A DNA stretch of 5,620 nucleotides from Leptolyngbya sp. SIO4C5 (lineage in GTDB: Bacteria; Cyanobacteriota; Cyanobacteriia; Phormidesmidales; Phormidesmidaceae). Both the position numbers and the translations under genes were made by a program. The stretch lies in assembly GCA_010671965.1 (NCBI GenBank), contig JAAHIC010000335.1:1-5620 (forward strand), given 5' to 3'. Below are positions 1 through 4,503 of the stretch, piece by piece (the first letter of the stretch is position 1; every line of letters starts with the position of its first letter). Under the pieces are notes generated by a model. It saw only the letters and a program-made list of their open reading frames with translations. It had not been told where the DNA came from and searched no databases.

Positions 1-59
1 TCCTGAATTTTGGAAATGACCCTCAGCCAAGATCTTTTAGGAGGCCATAGTGGTTTCAT
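1..59 (-). CDS. Possible start of a divergent minus-strand gene, cut by the left edge
   Basis: On the minus strand an ATG at 59-57 opens a frame that runs without a stop to the window edge and gives MKPLWPPKRSWLRVISKIQ (19 residues). The peptide is basic and aromatic, like the N-terminal arm of a membrane-associated or exported protein, but I do not recognise a family. A purine-rich GAGAGAAGGAA lies upstream, with the AAGGAA part about 16 nt from this ATG, which is long for a ribosome binding site. The same frame stays open upstream to about position 137 with no better start. Nineteen codons is too little to prove coding, so this is a tentative call; the alternative is plain intergenic DNA. 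Confidence 0.3.
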   Translation of the reverse strand, partial: MKPLWPPKRSWLRVISKIQ

Positions 60-256
60 CTTTTTTGAATCAGCATTCCTTCTCTCTGCTAATCTCAGCC
101 AGCAGCATCTTTGTCTGCACCTGCACCTGCTGGGTCATGGCCTATCGGTTAAGCCAGGTATACTCTCAGCGCTAATTCTGGCTAGCCAACGCGATCGCCC
201 TTGACCCGACACCTCAGGCAGTTAAGCCATAGCCGTCGCTATCTTGACTAAGACAT

Positions 257-271
257 CGGCAAAAATTGCCG
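257..271. promoter_or_regulatory. Short perfect hairpin/palindrome in the leader
   Basis: CGGCAA and TTGCCG form a perfect 6-bp inverted repeat around a 3-nt AAA centre. It is not followed by a T-run on either strand, so it is not a typical intrinsic terminator. It is followed directly by GGTAAA at 275-280 and 283-288, an 8-nt-period direct repeat. It could be a protein-binding site for either the oxygenase gene or a divergent gene, or an RNA hairpin in a leader. Function is unknown. Confidence 0.35.
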
Positions 272-345
272 TTAGGTAAAGCGGTAAAACGCGACTCACA
301 GCCAATCTTCACGACTTACAGTTCAGCTTGCCTGAGCACTTTCAC

Positions 346-377
346 TAGCTGTAATAAAGTAGAGTGCAATACAGCTA
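346..377 (+). promoter_or_regulatory. 8-bp inverted repeat just upstream of the oxygenase start
   Basis: TAGCTGTA (346-353) and TACAGCTA (370-377) are perfect inverted repeats separated by 16 nt, ending 13 nt before the ATG at 391. The right arm overlaps the first base of the only Shine-Dalgarno-like element, AAGG (377-380), which sits 10 nt from the ATG. An AT-rich TAATAA (352-357) that could serve as a -10 box, with TTGCCT (328-333) as a weak -35 at 18-bp spacing, begins in the last two bases of the left arm and runs into the spacer. The arrangement fits either an operator over a promoter or a leader hairpin affecting translation. The repeat is plain in the sequence; its role is inferred. 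Confidence 0.4.
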
Positions 378-390
378 AGGTCACTGGCAG

Positions 391-1335
391 ATGAGCAACA
401 CTGAGGGCGATCGCACCATCCCGCTGCTTAATTTGCAGCAATTTACCCAGGGCACTCAGGCGGAGCAGCAAGACTTTGTTAAGAATCTGGGACAAGCCCT
501 CGAAGACATTGGCTTTTTTGCCATTGAGCAGCATTCGGTAGACTCTGAGCTAATTCAGCAGGCTTATGCCGCTGCCGAATTAGTTTTTACGCTCCCCGCT
601 GATATCAAAAACCAGTACGAACGACCAGAACTCAAAGGGCAGCGCGGTTTTGTCGGTTTTGGGCGAGAACATGCCAAAGATTCGCCTCACCCTGACCTCA
701 AAGAGTTTTGGCACATTGGGCGATCGCCCGCTGATGGACTAGCCAATCTCTGGCCCCAAGAAGTGCCCCAGTTCCAGCCCGCCATGACAGCCTTGTTTCA
801 GCAGCTAAAAGCCTGCGCCGCCGTTTTGCTAGAAGCCTGCGCTTTATATCTAGGGCAGCCGCGCACCTATTTAAGAGACTTGATTCAGCAGGGAGATACG
901 CTGCTGCGGGTGATCCACTATCCGCCGGTTCCGGCAGCGGCTCCAGCAGCTAGCCTACGAGCCGCTCCCCACGAAGACATTAATCTAATTACGCTTTTGT
1001 GCGAGGCCACCGCCCCCGGCCTAGAACTCTTGCAGGCAGACGGCCAGTGGCTGCCGGTTCAGGCCCTGCCCGGACAAATCGTGGTGGACACGGGCGATAT
1101 GTTACAGCACCTCAGCAACGGCTTATTCAAAAGCACGACCCATCGCGTCGTTAATCCAGACAATCAGCGCGATCGCCGCTTCTCCATACCTTTCTTTGTC
1201 CATCCGCGCGCAGCCGTGGACTTAACGCCGCTGCCAGAGTGTGTTGCTCGGACCGGGGGGCAGGCCAGATATCCGTCGCTGACAGCAGGGACTTATCTGC
1301 AGCAGCGCTTACAGGAGATTGGCTTGGCCTCATAG
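391..1335 (+). CDS. 2-oxoglutarate/Fe(II)-dependent oxygenase, isopenicillin N synthase-like family
   Basis: A 314-residue protein of usual length for the family. The N-terminal DIOX_N-type domain covers about residues 9-125 (IPLLNL start, EDIGFFAI near 38-45, RGFVGF near 85-90). The C-terminal double-stranded beta-helix domain covers about 170-272. Iron ligands are visible as H194 and D196 (HEDINLITLL) and H251 (STTHRVVNP), and the 2-oxoglutarate-binding R-x-S is R263/S265 (RRFSIPFF). All catalytic residues are present, so the enzyme should be active: it would use O2 and 2-oxoglutarate to hydroxylate or otherwise oxidise a small molecule in the cytoplasm. The substrate cannot be read from sequence; these proteins are rarely true isopenicillin N synthases in cyanobacteria. 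An in-frame TAA at 376-378 makes ATG 391 the first possible ATG start. An alanine/proline-rich stretch (about 178-193) precedes the first iron ligand. crtD follows 51 bp downstream on the same strand, probably in the same transcript. Confidence 0.92.
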   Translation: MSNTEGDRTIPLLNLQQFTQGTQAEQQDFVKNLGQALEDIGFFAIEQHSVDSELIQQAYAAAELVFTLPADIKNQYERPELKGQRGFVGFGREHAKDSPHPDLKEFWHIGRSPADGLANLWPQEVPQFQPAMTALFQQLKACAAVLLEACALYLGQPRTYLRDLIQQGDTLLRVIHYPPVPAAAPAASLRAAPHEDINLITLLCEATAPGLELLQADGQWLPVQALPGQIVVDTGDMLQHLSNGLFKSTTHRVVNPDNQRDRRFSIPFFVHPRAAVDLTPLPECVARTGGQARYPSLTAGTYLQQRLQEIGLAS

Positions 1336-1337
1336 AG

Positions 1338-1364
1338 CTGTTCTTTAAGTTACACTGAGAACAG
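1338..1364 (+). promoter_or_regulatory. Inverted repeat in the oxygenase-crtD gap
   Basis: CTGTTCT (1338-1344) and AGAACAG (1358-1364) form a perfect 7-bp inverted repeat with a 13-nt loop, starting 3 nt after the oxygenase stop. There is no T-run after it, so it is more likely an operator or an RNA processing/attenuation hairpin than a terminator. No convincing promoter or Shine-Dalgarno element is seen between it and the crtD ATG; a small TTGTAACAA palindrome lies at 1374-1382. The loop is long and the stem short, so this may be chance. Confidence 0.25.
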
Positions 1365-1386
1365 GGTTAAGAATTGTAACAAACTC

Positions 1387-2892
1387 ATGGTGAGCCAGGC
1401 AGGTCAATCAGTCATCGTCATCGGAGCCGGAATTGGCGGGCTGACAGCGGCAGCGCTGCTGGCTAAACGAGGCTATCAAGTGCGCGTTTTTGACCAGGCA
1501 ATTGTGCCCGGAGGATGTGCCTCTACCTTCAAGCGGCGCGGCTTTACCTTTGATGTGGGGGCAACTCAGGTAGCAGGGCTAGAACCGGGAGGAATTCATC
1601 ATCAGATTTTTGCAGAACTGGGCCTAGAACTGCCTGAGGCCACAATCTGTGATCCTGCCTGCGCTGTCTATCTGCCGGATGAAACCGAGCCAATCAGGGT
1701 TTGGCGCGATTCTCAACGTTGGCAACAGGAGCGGCAGCGGCAGTTTCCCGGCAGTGAACCTTTTTGGCGATTACTATCAGCCCTGTTTGACTATAGCTGG
1801 CGGTTTCAGTCACGGCAGCCCGTTTTGCCGCCGCGCAATCTCTGGGATGTGACGCAGCTTTTGAAAGCAGTCCGACCTGACACGCTGATGACGCTGCCCT
1901 ATACGTTTTCCACAGTGGGCCAACTGCTGCGGGGCTATGGATTGGCAGGCGATCGCCGTCTAAAGACATTCCTTGACCTGCAGCTTAAGCTGTATTCCCA
2001 AGTCGATGCTGATGAAACGGCGCTGCTGTACGCGGCGACAGCGTTGGGAGTTTCTCAGGCTCCCCAAGGGCTATATCACCTCAAAGGCAGTATGCAGGTA
2101 CTCAGCGATCGCTTAGTGACGGCCCTAGAAAAGTTTGGCGGTCAGCTATGGATGCGCCATGCCGTAGAAAACATTCAGGTTCAGGCGGATAAGGCTGCTG
2201 CCGTCACCATACGCAATCAAAAAACGGGGAAAGTCTGGACTGAAACTGCCGATCAGGTAGTCGCCAACGTGACGCCGCAAAATTTAGTCAAACTGCTGGG
2301 CACCTCGGCTCCCCAGGGCTATAAACATCGAGTTGAGAAGCTGCCGCCGGCCTCAGGCGCATTCGTCGTTTATCTAGGCGTTGACCAAGCCGCGCTGCCA
2401 GAGAACTGTCCGCCTCACCTGCAATTTCTCTACGACTATGAAGGGCCGATTGCCGAAAATAATTCGCTCTTTGTCTCAGTCAGCCGGCCCGGAGACGGTC
2501 GCGCCCCGGCAGGTAAAGCAACTGTAATTGCCTCTTCCTTTACGGACGTAAACCTTTGGTGGCGATCGCCAGACTATGAAGCCTTAAAGCAGCAGTATAC
2601 CGAAACGGCGATCGCTCGTCTGAGTTCGTTTTTTGATCTCCGCCAGGCAAATCTAATTCATGTTGAAGCGGCAACCCCGCGCACGTTTCAGAACTTTACC
2701 GGACGCGAGCAGGGCAGCGTCGGCGGCATTGGTCAGCGGGTGGCGACCTTTGGCCCATTCGGTTTTGCCAATCGCACTCCCGTAACAGGACTGTGGCTGG
2801 TAGGAGATGGCACCCATCCCGGAGAAGGGACGGCTGGCGTCAGCTACTCGGCGCTAACAGTTACTCGACAAATTGAGGCGGCATCGGTCTGA
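1387..2892 (+). CDS. crtD: C-3',4' desaturase CrtD (carotenoid biosynthesis)
   Basis: A 501-residue FAD-dependent amine-oxidase-fold enzyme of the carotenoid desaturase/isomerase group. The N-terminal dinucleotide-binding motif is clear: VIVIGAGIGGLTAAALLAKR with GAGIGG at 13-18, the acidic residue closing the second strand at D36, then PGGCAST at 41-47. The C-terminal FAD/desaturase signature is at 468-490 (GLWLVGDG, HPGEGTAGVSYSAL), preceded by ATPRTFQNFTGREQGSVGGI at 429-448. Length and these blocks match the cyanobacterial CrtD type (slr1293 in Synechocystis 6803), which introduces the 3',4' double bond in the acyclic half of monocyclic carotenes on the way to myxol glycosides. The protein is expected to act at membranes where its lipid substrate resides. 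The relatives CrtH (carotene isomerase) and CrtO (ketolase) share the fold and are the main alternatives; the match to CrtD is by memory of the family, not alignment. ATG 1387 places the Rossmann strand close to the N-terminus as usual; GTG 1390 is an equivalent alternative. No strong ribosome binding site is visible. Confidence 0.88.
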   Translation: MVSQAGQSVIVIGAGIGGLTAAALLAKRGYQVRVFDQAIVPGGCASTFKRRGFTFDVGATQVAGLEPGGIHHQIFAELGLELPEATICDPACAVYLPDETEPIRVWRDSQRWQQERQRQFPGSEPFWRLLSALFDYSWRFQSRQPVLPPRNLWDVTQLLKAVRPDTLMTLPYTFSTVGQLLRGYGLAGDRRLKTFLDLQLKLYSQVDADETALLYAATALGVSQAPQGLYHLKGSMQVLSDRLVTALEKFGGQLWMRHAVENIQVQADKAAAVTIRNQKTGKVWTETADQVVANVTPQNLVKLLGTSAPQGYKHRVEKLPPASGAFVVYLGVDQAALPENCPPHLQFLYDYEGPIAENNSLFVSVSRPGDGRAPAGKATVIASSFTDVNLWWRSPDYEALKQQYTETAIARLSSFFDLRQANLIHVEAATPRTFQNFTGREQGSVGGIGQRVATFGPFGFANRTPVTGLWLVGDGTHPGEGTAGVSYSALTVTRQIEAASV

Positions 2893-3037
2893 GGCAAGTC
2901 GAAGATTTTAGCTACACTAAAGCTAGCACCCAAGCTGGTATCCCTACGGCTGGCTTAACGATTAAGACAAGGCTGATATACTCCAAACAGCCATCGGCTT
3001 TCCAGTATCATTGAGTTTGTGAACAAGCTGACGACCT
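2893..3037 (+). promoter_or_regulatory. crtD-DUF3318 gap with a probable promoter
   Basis: TATACT (2977-2982) is a five-of-six match to a -10 box, with TTAACG (2955-2960) as a four-of-six -35 at 16-bp spacing, giving a transcript start near 2990 and a leader of about 50 nt. Just after crtD, TTTAG (2907-2911) and CTAAA (2917-2921) can pair, as can TAGCT (2909-2913) and AGCTA (2921-2925), in mutually exclusive hairpins. No T-run follows, so termination here is uncertain. The gap suggests the DUF3318 gene is transcribed separately from crtD. Confidence 0.4.
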
Positions 3038-3688
3038 ATGACATCATACGCCACCTCCACTGCCAGGGTTGATATGGGCGAACTGCGCCGTCTCAGAGGG
3101 CTTTTGCCACCCGAACTGCAGAGCTGGGTTACGGTAGAACCTGCCACGGACGTAGCCCCACCGCTCATCACCTGTGAAGAACTGGGTAAAGATCAAGTTG
3201 AGGTGCAAATCGATCTGGCGAAGTGGGAACAGTTGGCGCTAGATCAGCGCAATCTGCTGTTTTGGCATGAGGTGGCCCGGATTCAGAACGATACGATTCC
3301 CCGGGATGGCTGGGAGATGGCAGCGCTAGCAATTGGTCTAGGCGGCGCTGTGGGTGAGCTGTGGGTCCAGGACGGGCTGCTGCTAATTTTGGCGCTAGCC
3401 CTGTGCGGCATCTCCGGCTATCGGCTCTATCGTCGGAACAATGGTCAAAAGACTTTAGAGGAAGCGATTAAAGCCGATGAAAAGGCGATCGCCATTGCCA
3501 CGCGTTTCGGCTATAGCCTGCCCAACGCCTACAAGAGCTTAGGCAGTGCCCTCAAAACTTTGATTGAGCAAACCCCCCGCAAGCGCCAGCGCGATCGCTA
3601 TATCAAGCGGCTAGACGCCCTGAAGAAAAGTGCTGCCCGCGCCAAAGAGAGAGCCAGAGGCGATCGCGGTACGCGCGAAGCATATTAA
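3038..3688 (+). CDS. DUF3318 family membrane protein of unknown function
   Basis: A 216-residue protein I recognise as the cyanobacterial DUF3318 family from its N-terminus (MTSYATSTAR, then ELRRLRGLLPPELQSW) and the central block NLLFWHEVARIQNDTIPRDGWE (72-93). A hydrophobic region at about 94-130 holds two closely spaced segments (AALAIGLGGAVGELWV, then LLLILALALCGISGY), so the protein probably forms a membrane hairpin with both ends on the same side. The C-terminal part (about 138-216) is charged and helical, ending in a very basic tail rich in R and K (180-212). The function of the family is unknown to me. An in-frame TGA at 3029-3031 makes ATG 3038 the earliest ATG start, and it fits the family N-terminus. 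No clear Shine-Dalgarno is seen. Three HIP1 sites fall in the 3' half of the gene. Confidence 0.85.
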   Translation: MTSYATSTARVDMGELRRLRGLLPPELQSWVTVEPATDVAPPLITCEELGKDQVEVQIDLAKWEQLALDQRNLLFWHEVARIQNDTIPRDGWEMAALAIGLGGAVGELWVQDGLLLILALALCGISGYRLYRRNNGQKTLEEAIKADEKAIAIATRFGYSLPNAYKSLGSALKTLIEQTPRKRQRDRYIKRLDALKKSAARAKERARGDRGTREAY

Positions 3689-3716
3689 ATCAATTGCGCT
3701 CTTAGGTGAATGCTGT

Positions 3717-3742
3717 GGTGCTAGACGAGTCTAGACCGCACC
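3717..3742 (+). other. Stem-loop with a 14-bp palindrome after the DUF3318 gene
   Basis: CTAGAC-GA-GTCTAG (3721-3734) is a perfect two-arm palindrome. In RNA it can sit within a longer bulged stem: GGTGC (3717-3721) with GCACC (3738-3742) outside and TAGA with TCTA inside, leaving a 4-nt bulge. It begins 29 nt after the DUF3318 stop. It could be a transcription-termination or mRNA-end hairpin, but it lacks a T-run; as DNA it could equally be a dimeric protein-binding site. Confidence 0.35.
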
Positions 3743-3764
3743 CATTGCCTGCTAGCCTCACTAC

Positions 3765-3781
3765 TTTGAGACAATCTCAAA
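3765..3781 (+). promoter_or_regulatory. Perfect 7-bp hairpin in the Uma2 leader
   Basis: TTTGAGA (3765-3771) and TCTCAAA (3775-3781) pair perfectly around a 3-nt CAA loop. The hairpin ends one base before a second hairpin that covers the ribosome binding site. With no T-run it is not a standard terminator. It may be an operator or part of a structured leader controlling the downstream gene. Confidence 0.45.
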
Positions 3782-3794
3782 TAGGATGCTCCTA
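3782..3794 (+). promoter_or_regulatory. Ribosome binding site of the Uma2 gene inside a small hairpin
   Basis: AGGA (3783-3786) lies 7 nt before the ATG at 3794 and is the clearest Shine-Dalgarno element in the window. It lies in TAGGA-TGC-TCCTA (3782-3794), a perfect 5-bp stem with a 3-nt loop whose right arm includes the first base of the start codon. The element supports the chosen start; folding would hide it from ribosomes. Confidence 0.5.
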
Positions 3795-4471
3795 TGGTTT
3801 TTGCCACCCAATCAGCAACGCCACCGCTGGAGAATGGCGATCATCTAACGCGGACTGAGTTTGAGCACCGCTACGCTGAAATGCCGGAGCTGAAAAAGGC
3901 TGAACTGATAGAAGGTATCGTCTTTATGGCTGCAGCGCTCCGGGCCAATAGTCATGGCAACCCGCACGCGCTGATGATGGCTTGGCTGGGAGTCTACCAT
4001 GCCGCCACACCGGGCACATACTTGGCCGATAATACAACGGTGCGACTTGACAGAGACAATGCGCCCCAGCCCGATGCACTATTGCGGATCGAGCCTGCGG
4101 CAGGTGGACGTTCTCGAATTACAGAAGATGACTATATTGAGGGCTCTCCTGAGCTAATTGTCGAGATTGCTGCCAGCAGTGCCTCATACGATATGAATAC
4201 CAAGCTCAATGTTTACCGTCGTAACGGTGTTCAGGAATACGTAGTCTGGCAAATGTATGAGAACCAGATTCTTTGGTATCAGCTATTAGACGATCGGTAT
4301 CAGCCAATAATGCCAACCCCATCTGGTCTGACTGAAAGCCAAATATTTCCAGGGCTTTCGCTGGATGTGGAATCTATGCAGCAGCGAGATCTTGCTACAG
4401 TCTTAGCGCAGTTACAAACCACTCTAGGAACGCCAGCGCATCAAGCCTATATTCAGAAACTGGCGGTTTAG
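3794..4471 (+). CDS. Uma2 (DUF820) family PD-(D/E)XK nuclease-fold protein
   Basis: A 225-residue protein with the Uma2 pattern in order. First comes an early acidic residue in KKAELIEGIVFMA (E37 or E40), then QPDALLRI with the likely catalytic D94. Next is ELIVEIAASSASYD with E124, followed by K137 in NTKLNVYRRNGVQEYVVW, the usual migrated lysine. The C-terminal part has the FPGLSLD block (185-191) and a helical end. The candidate metal-binding and lysine residues are all present, so the nuclease core is not obviously dead. Uma2 proteins are numerous in cyanobacteria, are annotated as putative endonucleases, and mostly have no proven target. No toxin or antitoxin partner or transposase is adjacent, so this is a stand-alone copy. 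It contains no HIP1 site, unlike the other full genes here. It converges on the CIA30 gene with 32 bp between stops and no evident terminator. Confidence 0.88.
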   Translation: MVFATQSATPPLENGDHLTRTEFEHRYAEMPELKKAELIEGIVFMAAALRANSHGNPHALMMAWLGVYHAATPGTYLADNTTVRLDRDNAPQPDALLRIEPAAGGRSRITEDDYIEGSPELIVEIAASSASYDMNTKLNVYRRNGVQEYVVWQMYENQILWYQLLDDRYQPIMPTPSGLTESQIFPGLSLDVESMQQRDLATVLAQLQTTLGTPAHQAYIQKLAV

Positions 4472-4503
4472 CGCTTGGCAAATTCTCTGAAATTACTAAA
4501 AGT

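Larger units (their letters stand above)
60..390. other. Intergenic leader region before the oxygenase gene
   Basis: About 330 bp without a convincing gene. A plus-strand open frame at 10-204 gives a His/Leu-rich peptide with no recognisable character and is probably non-coding. A 22-codon minus-strand frame at 138-70 (start MTQQVQVQTK, end REKEC) has no clear ribosome binding site. The region contains one HIP1 site (191-198), two direct copies of GTTAAGCCA (148-156 and 221-229), a hairpin at 257-271, a tandem GGTAAA at 275-280 and 283-288, and an inverted repeat at 346-377. TTGACC (201-206) and TTGACT (244-249) resemble -35 boxes, but neither has a fitting -10 element at normal spacing. Confidence 0.6.

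Noticed and set aside
10..204. Plus-strand open frame of 64 codons
   Set aside because: Low-complexity His/Leu-rich peptide without family features or a convincing ribosome binding site; it lies opposite the minus-strand frames at the left edge and is too short to trust.
316..534. Minus-strand open frame of 72 codons over the oxygenase start
   Set aside because: Mostly antisense to the oxygenase N-terminal domain, which is clearly the real coding frame.
391..1335. True isopenicillin N synthase and a beta-lactam cluster
   Set aside because: Only the shared oxygenase fold is seen; there is no ACV synthetase or other beta-lactam gene nearby.
1649..1969. Open frames on both strands within crtD
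   Set aside because: Both overlap a well-supported desaturase frame and have no recognisable protein features.
2962..3171. Minus-strand open frame over the DUF3318 start
   Set aside because: Antisense to a recognised N-terminus and to the likely promoter; Ser-rich composition looks like a shadow.
3794..4471. Uma2 as part of a toxin-antitoxin, phage-defence or transposon unit
   Set aside because: No partner gene, terminal inverted repeats, target duplication or transposase can be seen around it.
4472..4503. Possible bidirectional terminator between the convergent stops
   Set aside because: The AT-rich AAATTCTCTGAAATT gives only a few imperfect pairs and there is no GC stem or T-run.
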